Shown here: positions 43,944 to 53,626 of the stretch, in pieces | Position numbering within the stretch: the stretch's first letter is position 1 | Layout of the letters: each line of letters begins with the position of its first letter | NCBI GenBank assembly: GCA_964017235.1 | Contig: OZ024935.1 | Coordinates: 88,937,052 to 89,001,051, forward strand | Reading direction: 5' to 3' | DNA: 64,000 nucleotides | Source of the DNA: Sabellastarte sp. h YS-2021 | Lineage: Eukaryota > Annelida > Polychaeta > Sabellida > Sabellidae | Translations under genes and position numbers: made by a program | Notes under the pieces: model-generated | What the model was told of the DNA's origin: nothing | The model's database searches: none | The model's input: the letters and a program-made list of their open reading frames with translations, nothing else

Positions 43944-46724
43944 ATGTTCCGCAAACCGGATCTTAATCTGGCTGAAGCAATCAACATGTGCCGTATAGCA
44001 GAACTTTTGGAAATACAGCTACAGAAAATTGGAGCACCCGATGAGTCAATCCATTATGCAAAGCAAGGAGCAAAGCAGAAACGAAAAACACAGAAAAAGG
44101 ACGCAGAGCCAAAGAGAGGACAGAAACAGAAATGCAAATACTGTGGACAAAGCCATGAATTCCGAAAACAGAAATGTCCCGCATATCGAAAAAAATGTAG
44201 TAAATGTGCTAAAATGAACCACTTTGCTGCAGTATGTAAGCAGTCACAGAAGCAGGTACATATGGTGCATGATGTGTCCTCTTCAGATGAGTCTATAATG
44301 CACATAGACCACTATGTCGGATCAGTGAAAACCCATGGGAAACAGCTGGTTGTTTCACTGGAACTCAGCCAAGAGAAGACCCGGACAGGTAAAATATTAC
44401 CATGTCAGTTAGACACTGGCACCAGCGTCAATGTAATCAGTGACAGAGATTACAACGAAATTTGTGACAGACCTAAACTAAAGGAAAGCAATGCCAAACT
44501 ACACCTTTACGACGGGTCTTGGATGAAACCCCTGGGGATTGGTACTGTGTACGCCAAACACAATGGCCAAACATACAAACTTGGATTTCAAGTGGTCCCA
44601 ACATCTGTTACCCAGAAACCACTTTTGTCTGCTAACACATGCGAGAAACTGGGTCTACTGACAGTACACATACCTGAGCAGACCAATTATGCAAGGGTGG
44701 ACAGGGCTGATATGGCTGAAGCAGGAATAACAACAGAATTTGCAGATGTTTTCACTGGCACAGGATGTTTTCCGGGTGAATGTCATCTGGAATTAGAACG
44801 TCATGCTAAACCTGTACAACATATTCCAAGACGTGTCCCTGTAGCAATCAGAGAGGCAGTCAAAGAGCAGCTAGATGATATGGAACAACGAGACATTATA
44901 GCAAAGGTCAATGAACCTACAGACTGGATTAGTAGCATGGTGGTAGTTAAGAAACCAAACAAACTCAGAATTTGCATCGACCCTAAAGATTTAAATGCTG
45001 CAATTAAAAAACCAAGATTTCAAATGCTGACCATAGATGAGATGCTCCTAAGATTGCAGAATGCCAAAATATTCTCAGTACTTGATGCCAAAGAAGGTTT
45101 CTACCACATAAAGCTGGATAAGCAAAGCAGCATGTTAACAACCTTCTGGACACCCTTTGGCAGGTACCGCTGGCTAAGAATGCCATTTGGAATATCTTCA
45201 GCTCCAGAAGAATACCAGAGACACCAGCAAGAGATCCTTGAAGGACTAAAGGTTGTTGATGTCATTGGTGACGACATACTTGTGATTGGGAGTAGTACAA
45301 CTGACAGTGACGCAGTCAAGGATCATGACAGAAACCTGAAAGCCTTACTACAAAGAGCCAGGGAGTCAAATCTAAAACTGAATAAGAAGAAATTGAAGCT
45401 GCGCTTGCATGAGGTACCATACATGGGTCATCTTCTAACTGCAGATGGGCTGAAACCAGATGAAGAGAAGATTAAAGCTGTAAAAGATATGCCTAAGCCA
45501 GCTAGTAAACAGGATGTGCAAAGATTTCTGGGTTTCGTGAACTACCTGTCAAAGTTTGCTCCCCATCTATCAGATGTGTGTGAACCACTGAGGAGGCTTC
45601 TTGATAAGGATGCCATATGGACATGGCAAAAGCAGCAAGAAAAGGCTTTCAAAGAAGCTAAAAGAGTTGTGACAATGCAACCAGTATTAAAGTTCTACAG
45701 CCTGGATAAAGAAGTCACACTACAATGCGATGCAAGTGAAAAGGGGCTAGGAGCAACTCTGCTACAAAACAAGCAACCTGTAGCTTTCGCTTCAAGGGCT
45801 CTCTCCAAAACAGAACAAAATTATGCGCAGATAGAAAAAGAGTGCCTCAGCATTGTATTTGGCTGTGAAAGGTTCAGGCAATATCTACTGGGTCGCAGTA
45901 CTATATATGTGGAGTCAGATCACAAGCCTTTAGAGATCATCTTCATAAAACCTCTGCTCTCAGCACCAAAGCGCCTGCAACGTATTTTGCTGAGACTACA
46001 GCATTACAACCTGGATGTAAATTACAAAAAAGGATCTGAAATGTACATCACAGATTTCCTGTCAAGGGCAAGCCTACCACACAGCCATGACAAAACAAAT
46101 GACTATGACATATTTAGCTTGGAGGTAGAAAATATGAACTTTGCAGAGTTTCTCCGTATATCTGATACACGACTACAACAGATTCAGAAGCTCACATGCT
46201 CAGACTGTCAACTTCAGACACTGAAAACAACTATCCTGGCTGGTTGGCCCAACTGCAAAGATGAAATTCATCCAAGCATCACAGAATTCTGGTCCATGCG
46301 AGAAGAACTAACAATGCAAAATGGCATCATCTATAAGGGTCACCGAGTCATAATTCCCCAAGCCATGAGAGCTGAACTCCTTAGTCGCATTCATTCTAGC
46401 CATTTAGGAGCAGAAGCATGCTTGCGCAAAGCTCGTGACATTGTTTTTTGGCCACACATGAATGCAGACATCAAAGAGGAAGTAGGCAAATGTGCAACCT
46501 GCAATGAATCAATTCATAACCAGCAAAAAGAACCCTTGTTGACACATGAGATTCCAAGTCGTCCCTGGAGCAAACTTGGGATAGATCTCTTCAGTATAAG
46601 AGGGAAAGACGATATGGTCACAGTCGACTTTTACTCAGATTTCTGGGAAGTTGACAGATTGTACAGTACAACAACAGATGCCGTTGTCAAGAAAGAGGCA
46701 TTTCAGTCGATATGGAAGACCTGA
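43944..46724 (+). CDS. Gypsy pol: nucleocapsid, protease, RT, RNase H, integrase N-terminal part
   Basis: 926 codons in frame with gag. Early residues carry a CCHC zinc knuckle (CSKCAKMNHFAAVC) preceded by an imperfect one (CKYCGQSHEFRKQKC). Protease is LDTGTSVNVIS. Reverse transcriptase shows RICIDPKDLNAAI, FSVLDAKEGFYHIKLD, LRMPFGISSAPEEYQR and VIGDDILVIG, where the YxDD box reads IGDD. RNase H is LQCDASEKGLGATLLQ through YVESDHKPLE. Integrase begins with an HH-CC zinc finger (HLGAEACLRKARDIVFWP.., CATC) and the first catalytic Asp in KLGIDLFSI. The frame ends early because of a shift at about 46,690. The element is probably not autonomous as it stands. Confidence 0.93.
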   Translation: MFRKPDLNLAEAINMCRIAELLEIQLQKIGAPDESIHYAKQGAKQKRKTQKKDAEPKRGQKQKCKYCGQSHEFRKQKCPAYRKKCSKCAKMNHFAAVCKQSQKQVHMVHDVSSSDESIMHIDHYVGSVKTHGKQLVVSLELSQEKTRTGKILPCQLDTGTSVNVISDRDYNEICDRPKLKESNAKLHLYDGSWMKPLGIGTVYAKHNGQTYKLGFQVVPTSVTQKPLLSANTCEKLGLLTVHIPEQTNYARVDRADMAEAGITTEFADVFTGTGCFPGECHLELERHAKPVQHIPRRVPVAIREAVKEQLDDMEQRDIIAKVNEPTDWISSMVVVKKPNKLRICIDPKDLNAAIKKPRFQMLTIDEMLLRLQNAKIFSVLDAKEGFYHIKLDKQSSMLTTFWTPFGRYRWLRMPFGISSAPEEYQRHQQEILEGLKVVDVIGDDILVIGSSTTDSDAVKDHDRNLKALLQRARESNLKLNKKKLKLRLHEVPYMGHLLTADGLKPDEEKIKAVKDMPKPASKQDVQRFLGFVNYLSKFAPHLSDVCEPLRRLLDKDAIWTWQKQQEKAFKEAKRVVTMQPVLKFYSLDKEVTLQCDASEKGLGATLLQNKQPVAFASRALSKTEQNYAQIEKECLSIVFGCERFRQYLLGRSTIYVESDHKPLEIIFIKPLLSAPKRLQRILLRLQHYNLDVNYKKGSEMYITDFLSRASLPHSHDKTNDYDIFSLEVENMNFAEFLRISDTRLQQIQKLTCSDCQLQTLKTTILAGWPNCKDEIHPSITEFWSMREELTMQNGIIYKGHRVIIPQAMRAELLSRIHSSHLGAEACLRKARDIVFWPHMNADIKEEVGKCATCNESIHNQQKEPLLTHEIPSRPWSKLGIDLFSIRGKDDMVTVDFYSDFWEVDRLYSTTTDAVVKKEAFQSIWKT

Positions 46725-47403
46725 TCTTGTAGTGACTGATAATGGACCACAGCTGGTCAGTGATGAATTCCAAAAGTTCAGCACTGACTGGGAATTTGCC
46801 CATATAACATCATCTCCTTATCACAGCTCATCAAATGGTAAGGCAGAGACTGCCGTGAAAATTGTGAAGAAATTAATCAGAAAGACTCAGAAAGATGGAA
46901 CAGAAATTCACAAAGCAATTTTAGACTGGCGCAACACACGTACAGTTGGCATGAACAGCAGCCCAGCACAGCGCCTGATGTCAAGACGAACTCAAACGTT
47001 ACTTCCAACATCAGAACATTTACTGCAGCCTGAAGTAGTTCCGGATGTCCATGACAAGATTACACAGAAAAGACAGCAAGCCAAAAAGCTATATGACAAA
47101 CATGCAAAGCCACTTCCACAGCTAGAAATTGGAGAACCTGTGTATGTGAAACCACTTCCTCAAGCTAACAACAAAACATGGAAGGAAGGAGTGTGCACAG
47201 AGAAACTTTCACAAAGGTCATACAAGGTTGCCGTAGATAGCAAAACAGTCAGAAGGAATAGGATACATCTTAAGGAGAAAATACAAGACAATACAACCTC
47301 AGAGGAGCAAATTGAACATTCGACCCAAGATCAGCCAACAAAAGTCAGAAGAAGCACCAGAAATAAAAAGGCACCTGATGTGTACCAGGCTGGTTTTAGC
47401 TAA
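46651..47403 (+). pseudogene. Gypsy integrase C-terminal part (shifted frame)
   Basis: In the +1 frame the integrase core continues: HFSRYGRPDLVVTDNGPQL and FQKFSTDWEFAHITSSPYHS, then SNGKAETAVKIVKKL, giving the second Asp and the Glu of the D,D-35-E triad. A C-terminal GPY-like region follows (VYVKPLPQ...WKEGVC). Stop at 47401-47403. About 85 bp of non-coding sequence and a polypurine tract separate it from the 3' LTR. Confidence 0.9.
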
Positions 47404-47477
47404 CTGATTAAATGAAATTCTTGTGTAAAGTTTATTCTTTTGTTTAAATTTGGATACACTCACTTAAACTGTGTATG

Positions 47478-47487
47478 AAAAAAGGGA
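47478..47487 (+). promoter_or_regulatory. Polypurine tract
   Basis: GAAAAAAGGGA directly before the 3' LTR TG; the usual plus-strand primer position. Confidence 0.85.
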
Positions 47488-47729
47488 TGTTTGGAAATAC
47501 TGTAATGAACAAGCCCTGGATAGGCTACTGTTATTAGTGAAATGCACTGAGGTCAAGCCAGTTGTTTGTGCGAAAACTCACCACATTATAAATGCATTAA
47601 AAAGCACTTAAACACAGAGATCCTACAAACCTCCAGATATCTGGAGCAGTTACTTATGGGCAATGGCTTTGTAAAGATGTATCTCCTGTTTCTAACATAT
47701 TCACTGTTTTGAATGTTAAATATATGTAA
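47488..47729 (+). repeat. Ty3/gypsy 3' LTR
   Basis: Gapless partner of 42970-43211, with four substitutions. After TATATGTAA it diverges into 'TATATTCGGCTTCCCG', so its last bases were lost or the LTR end differs from the canonical TG...CA. Confidence 0.92.
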
Positions 47730-47873
47730 TATATTCGGCTTCCCGAAATTACACAGAACGTGCTATACAATAAAATAAGGCAAATGATAAAAAATAAACA
47801 TCCAACAATATGTATGTGTTGAGAAATCAGTAAATTATTAAGGTATTCTGTAAAAGACTTTTCAATATGTCGG

Positions 47874-48040
47874 CCAACGAGAGAAGAAGGACAAATCACC
47901 GAACAACACTGCTAGGGTACATACTAAACCACGGACTCGGCCAGTTCCAAACAGTTATTTTTCTTATTCGTTGGCTGGAGTCACGGCCTCCAAATAAAGC
48001 ACTCAGTCCCACATGGTAAGCTATTGTAGCGCAATAAAAA
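47874..48040 (-). mobile_element. Detached DIRS terminal fragment, inverted
   Basis: The complement of this stretch matches 34358-34508 nearly throughout ('GGACTGAGTGCTTTATTTGG', 'TGGAACTGGCCGAGTC', 'TTTAGTATGTACCCTAG'). Its far end adds 'TTTTATTGCGCTACA', as at 34619. It therefore shows the terminus in its joined form. It starts about 145 bp after the gypsy LTR. No coding part is attached. Confidence 0.88.
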
Positions 48041-48044
48041 CAGA

Positions 48045-50300
48045 CCCTCAAAATTGCAAGAGGCAATTTCAACTTATGGAATTTTGTCATTATGACGTTT
48101 CACAGAAGTTATCAGGACTTGGAAAAACCTCATTTTTTGCTGGATTTCAACAAGAAACATCAGTGCCTCTTTTGGTGCATTATTTGACATTGGATGGATT
48201 CTGAATGAGAAGCCAAGTACACTGTCCATATCGTATCAAGAATTATTTGTTTATTTCTTTAATTCACTATGTGCAGTTATTCTTTGAAGGATTAAACATA
48301 GTTTTAAATGAATAATGACCTCTTTTATAATTATACTGACAAAAGAATATCAAATGTGATAGTGTCATATGATAGCTAGCTAGTAATTTTACACATTTGC
48401 TGTTGTTCATATCTATTTTGGTATTGTAATTTGGATTATTTCTCTAATGGAATCTATTATTTCTCTGTTGAATTTCTATTTATGGTATCATTTCAACAGT
48501 TGAAGTTATAAATTAAATCACAAACGGCACCTTTGATTCAGAATTTTACTGAGTGGGGTTTTGTATGCCCCCTACCCCCACCCCCAGCAATTTTGAGGGT
48601 GATTTTTTAGGGATTTGCCAAAAACTGTGGTTTTTTATGCTTGGGTTTTTAGGTTCCCCAGAAATTAAACTTTATGACCCTAGTTTGACCTGGAGGTGGA
48701 GGGTGGGCTCGGGGGCAAATTTGATGGGATTTTAAGATGCCCAGGTCTTTGCTTCCTATTACCTCTTAAGAGATTGTAAAGCTGTAATCACAATATTAAC
48801 AGAAATATTAATTTACTGGAAATCTGGTCCACTTGTGGTGCTAGAAGTGACCTTGGAAGACAAGAAGGGGCAAAAATTAAGGTTATATGATTTCTGGCAA
48901 TATTTTTGGAGATACACTGCAAAATACAAGAGATTCGACTTCACGACCCAAATTACATTTTGCCTGTAAACGGATATTTAACATTTTCCCTGTAAACAGC
49001 ATACCACAGACACCTAATTTAGTTGATTTTCAGGTAACTTGAACCTGAGGATGTAATTGGTGATGCTATAAAACCAATTTGCATGCTCCAATAATGTAAT
49101 GAATCTCTGTAAGGTCTCCAATTTGAGTAGATACACACAATATGTACCCAAAAGGATTAATTTCAGCATGTTTGTAAACGACACGATAATCAATTGCATC
49201 TTAATTGGTCAGTTATGGCCTGACTGATTTTAATTCAACTGATGCCTAGATCTTATGCTAAGAAAGTGCTTGCCAAATTTTGTTGACCTATATCTTGTAC
49301 TTTCTGAGAAAATCTGGTGAAAAAGAAGTACTCAAAAAAATTGCTTTTGGTCATGTGACCTTGATAAAGATCAAATTAGTACTTATCAAAAACTTTTCAA
49401 ACACCTAGATTATAACTGCTAAAAACATTTTGACAGGACTTATATTAAGGGAGATAGTCAACCAAGAAATTATTTCAGCCGCATTGGCTGTCTGAACACA
49501 TGTGGTGAAACCAATAAGAATCCCCTTTTCAAGGGATGCTTAAATTATTAGCTTAAGACAAGTCAAAAATAAACCTGATATTTATGTATCATTTCTGATG
49601 TCGTTATTCAGTAGAGGGTCTATTTACAGAATAAAACACTTCATTCGGGCAAGTGATATTGCTCAAGGCCAAAAGACCCGAGGGCAATATCACTTGCTCA
49701 AGGGTTTCACAAAGACAACATTGCCCAGAATGAAAAATCTTATTTTGTTTATTATACTGAAAGTATTTGTGTTTTTTTTTCATTTAATATAATAGCAGTA
49801 ATTGTATACAGTACTTGCTACAGTCTGCCTTGGCAGAGGTTAAGCACTATAAGAGTATAAAACAGAACAGAGTTTAAATGCTTGTGAAAAGTCCATTTAT
49901 ATACATCACATATAAACAAAACAAACTAATTCCATTGACATAACTCAGCACCCAGTACTAAGACCAGACAGACTGAAGAAAAAACGTATCTGCTGCTTGT
50001 CAATATCATCTGGTTGTTGGCGCAGTCGTCAAGTTCTCAATAAGAAACGGTATCTTTTTGAAGCGTTTTATGCTGGCATTATTTTAAAAATATATAGAAA
50101 AATTTTGTATCCTAATTACATGACAATTCGCTTGCATTTTTTACTTTTCTAGCAATTCAGAATCCACCATATTTTACAAAATTCTTTCAATGTTTACATT
50201 GCAGTGCATGTGCATGGGCGATTTTGAGACAAAACGGGCATCAGAGTGTTCTTTTTTCAAAACAGACAATATCACAATAAAAAAGTAAAACAAAAAAATC
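48045..50300. other. Non-coding interval with a nested hairpin
   Basis: No gene seen. At 49640-49734 two inverted pairs are nested: outer TTCATTCGGGCA (49640) with TGCCCAGAATGAA (49722), and inner GCAAGTGATATTGC (49649-49662) with its exact complement (49684-49697). This could be a small fold-back element. Confidence 0.5.
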
Positions 50301-50319
50301 TTCTCACTGGCTGATTGAT

Positions 50320-51050
50320 ACACACCTGAGGCATAATAACTTAACTCTTTGTGATCATTATTCTGTCTTGGTAATTTATGCATGGGCAGTTGATCGGTGG
50401 GTGATATCATAACAGGAACTTGAAGTGATGGGAATAAAGCAATGGATAATTTTTGGCAGGAGTCTGCAAAGGAAACCATCAGCACCACTATCAGGGGTAG
50501 ATGAAGGCAGTACATTCTCATTCTCCAGCATTTTAAAGAGGGACCAGACATTGCATCTTCATACAGCATATCTCTAGATAGGAGAAATTAAGCAAAACAT
50601 ATAAAGAAATTGCCCAATGGAGGTTTAAAGGCTCACGAGTATGTTAGCGTCATGTGACCTTGAAAGACATGTAAAATGTTTTTATAGTGAACCCTTTTGA
50701 TCAACAATAATTAAGGAAGATATAAGGTCTTCATGGTAAGTCCAATCTGTCTGACTTGGAATCAGGACTCAAATGCTAAACTGGCCTGCCAACAGATGCA
50801 CAGACAATTATTACCTCTGACAAGGAGGTTATGTAATTGGCAACACACATTTTTCTGTCTGTTTGTTTGTTTGCAAAATAATGTCTTTTGATGAAATTAT
50901 CAGAAAAAGTTGCCGATGTGACACACGAAAAAGATGACTCCATTCTGAGTGGTCCTCTGGAGCACTATATGGATCCAGGAAATTCTTAAAGGACTTTTCA
51001 TCATTGCACTCAGGCAATGTTGGAGCTGTTGGACCATGGCAGATGTATAT
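50320..51050 (-). pseudogene. Two coding-like minus-strand fragments of unknown family
   Basis: 51040-50870 reads APTLPECNDEKSFKNFLDPY and then SAPEDHSEWSHLFRVSHRQL. 50560-50400 reads NVWSLFKMLENENVLPSSTP and then DSGADGFLCRLLPKII. Both have the composition of genuine protein and neither frame contains an early stop. I could not find clean splice sites joining them, and the first 50,570-side acceptor leads to a stop in this frame. They may be exons of an unassembled gene or a decayed element. Family not recognised. Confidence 0.3.
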
Positions 51051-51834
51051 GTTCTCCCAACTCTCTTGTTACCATAGTTACACAAATGATGCCACAAATC
51101 TTTGGCTACACAATAATATTTATTTAATACACATGTACAGATAATATATACACAGAACCATTCTTTTACTGCGAACAAAAATAACACCTAAGTGCTTAAT
51201 ATTTAACATACATTCCATGAAAATATGCTCCTACATCATACAAGTTGAACACAGAAAAACTTTCAAATAACACATAAGATGTAGGTTCTTAATAACATCT
51301 GTAGATGACATTTTATTAAAAGACCGATGCATATTATATTCTTTCTCAAATGTACTTACTTTAATGTTACTCCATTTATACCTTTGTAGGTGATACTTGC
51401 TTAGACTGTGATGCAAAAATTTGAAGTCTTACACAAATAAAATTAGCTTCCATTTACAGCTAATCTGTCCATTGTTAGATAACATGAGGTTATGTAAACA
51501 TATCTTACATCCAGTGTAAAGTTGAAACTCAACAGAGATATTATAAGTCAAATATATGTATAGGCAAATAGTCTTATGTAACTGGGACTGAAGGTTGATT
51601 TGGGTTAAATGTGGCTCTTCACATACTGTATCATGGAGAAATTACCCAAGTAATGCATATTTAATATTATATTTTATTATCCACCAGGCGACGTATTTGC
51701 CCTAAATATGAGGAAATACAAACCGGGATGTATTTTTTTTGTATACACCGGCGCCCCAGTACTATGGATACTAAGTGTGAATGACTTTCGGTTTTTCACC
51801 TATATCTTGGAAACTATGTGTTACTCACAAAGAT

Positions 51835-51880
51835 TAACAATATTATAATACTTGTGCTTCGCACTCGTATAATATTGTTA
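51835..51880. repeat. AT-rich hairpin
   Basis: TAACAATATTATAATA and the complementary TATAATATTGTTA flank an 18-base loop that is itself partly palindromic (TGTGCTTCGCAC). Confidence 0.85.
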
Positions 51881-52133
51881 TCTTCATTTGTGATATATTT
51901 TTTCTGTATTTGTCATTCGGGAAGTTTTCCTATTCTATCACAAGAGAAGGCATCAATACAGTCTGAGTGCAAAAAAATGTAACAAGAGGGTTGTTTTATT
52001 ATCTTCCATTCAATTTTATTATCCACCAGAAATAAACACATCACTCGTATTGCACTTTATGATGAACAACAAACTACACAGGCTACACACTTGTGTCATC
52101 TTTATTCCTGATATATTTCTTTTGTAAAGACTT

Positions 52134-52168
52134 TATATATATATAAAATATATATATATATATATATC
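52134..52168. repeat. Short (AT)n tract
   Basis: Two AT runs separated by AAA. Confidence 0.9.
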
Positions 52169-52442
52169 TCTGGGTAAAATACCTACAAAAAAGTCTGGTG
52201 AAAATTATTCACTTGTTGACACCTTCCATAATACTGAAATGTGAGGCCAAATCATTTTGTATGTTTTTTCTTACATTTTAGCTATAAATATGTGTCAATA
52301 AAGGTATTACATTTCACCAATCTCGGTATTACATTTCACCTCAGTTCCTATTACACTACTGCATATTAATTTGTGGTTTCTCTACCAGATAATATTTGTG
52401 GAATTAGTGTGCATACCAGTACATATCTTACCAGAATGGACC

Positions 52443-52802
52443 TACCGTAAATGACCTATTTAGCGCATCCGCCCTTGTAACCGCACCCTACCTCTTTTTC
52501 CCAGCAATCTTGTCAGTGACACTGCACAATATCCACATATTTTTCATATATTGTACGTATTTTTACTTAATAAATTGAATTTTTTGTCACGACTTTCGAG
52601 TCTGTTTTCATCTACCGCCATATTTACAGGAAGTGGGTATTTCTAAATGTCGAAACACCGTTTCTCTACCGGATTGACCGAAATTTCATCCCGGAAAGTG
52701 TTTCATGATGGGTGCGCTAAAAGGGACATTTTTTCCCAACAAATATTGAATAAAAATAGACTTTGCTTAGCGCACTGTGCGCTAAATAGGTCATTTACGG
52801 TA
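52443..52802. mobile_element. 360-bp TA-target MITE at the 3' end of gene 2
   Basis: The left terminus TACCGTAAATGACC, continuing CTATTTAGCGC (24 bp in all, 52443-52466), is the exact complement of 52779-52802. The outermost TA at each end is the likely target duplication, as in Tc1/mariner-type elements. No ORF. It lies 85 bp downstream of the gene 2 stop, so it may provide part of that gene's 3' untranslated region. Confidence 0.93.
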
Positions 52803-52887
52803 TCTCAAAATATCTCCCTTCCCCCTCTCCTTCAACTAATCAACCCTGCATCTCCATGCCCCTTTGTTATATTTTCATGGTGTGGTT

Positions 52888-53626
52888 TTAGAGCTTTTTG
52901 TCCAAGACAGCTATGGAACAGGGTCCTTCCAAAGGACCACAGTACAAATCAATCTGTGAAAGAATTTCAACAACAAAACTCACTTCACACATGCCATAAC
53001 ATAGAAACACTCCATATTTGTTTCTTTGCCGAGTACTTAGTTCTAAATAGTCATGATACTGAGGATCATACACAATGATTTCTTTGTTGCCTTTGAACAA
53101 CCTGCAAACTATGCTGATGACCTTGTAATTTTCTTCTCTTACATACAACAGTGTCTGGCCATAATCTAAGTTTACACAGTAATGGACCAACATCTCCTGT
53201 ACCATAGTTTCAAAGTGCTCTTGGCTTTTAATCTGATACCCCAGATCGCTTGTGATAAGTACAGTATCTGCAATGCCTAGCTCCAAGATTTGTTTGCCAT
53301 AGTTCAAGTCATATGTCTGAATTCCTTCTGAAATGGATGCTTTGATGATATCATGCAGACCATTGGCCAGTTGGCAAGCCTGGCTGTTGCCTGTCCAAGC
53401 CATGAATTGAAATGGTGTGAGTGTGATGTTGTGCGCAAATACAAGAGAGATTATACCACAGGCGAGTGGATTTCCCTTTCTTCCAAGCACACCAGAGGCA
53501 GATATGGCTGGATGTAGCAAGAAGACATACCAACTACACTTTCCAGTAATGCTACTCACAGGGTCACAAACCATCTTCACAAGCTGAGGGTTGTCATCTT
53601 CTTTGAACAGAATGCTGGATGTTTGG
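52888..53626 (-). CDS. Gene 2 last exon: 230-residue unknown domain
   Basis: Acceptor TTTTCTTTGCAG|CCAAAC; open to a stop at 52890-52888. It starts QTSSILFKEDDNPQLVKMVC. Notable parts are GNPLACGIISLVFAHNITLT, then EMLVHYCVNLDYGQTLLYVR and NKEIIVYDPQYHDYLEL, ending CSIAVLDKKL. A Cys followed by G-I-I-S-L early on, and a D-P-x-x-H-D motif later, recall the Cys and His/Asp stations of papain-like or deubiquitinase-type cysteine peptidases, but I cannot confirm the family. There is no signal peptide or membrane segment. Size and lack of introns in this domain suggest one folded unit. Confidence 0.78.

Larger units (their letters stand above)
42970..47729 (+). mobile_element. Near-complete Ty3/gypsy LTR retrotransposon
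   Basis: 4.76 kb: LTR - primer-binding site - gag-pol - polypurine tract - LTR. Domain order protease, reverse transcriptase, RNase H, integrase is that of Ty3/gypsy. The coding region is one long frame broken by a TAG at 43857 and a shift near 46,690. No env-like ORF follows. LTR similarity of about 98% suggests recent insertion. Target duplications are not visible. Confidence 0.95.

Noticed and set aside
43981-45319. Minus-strand frames inside the gypsy element
   Set aside because: Antisense to clear gag-pol domains.
52647-53078. 143-codon plus-strand frame
   Set aside because: It spans the end of a MITE and runs antisense to the gene 2 last exon.
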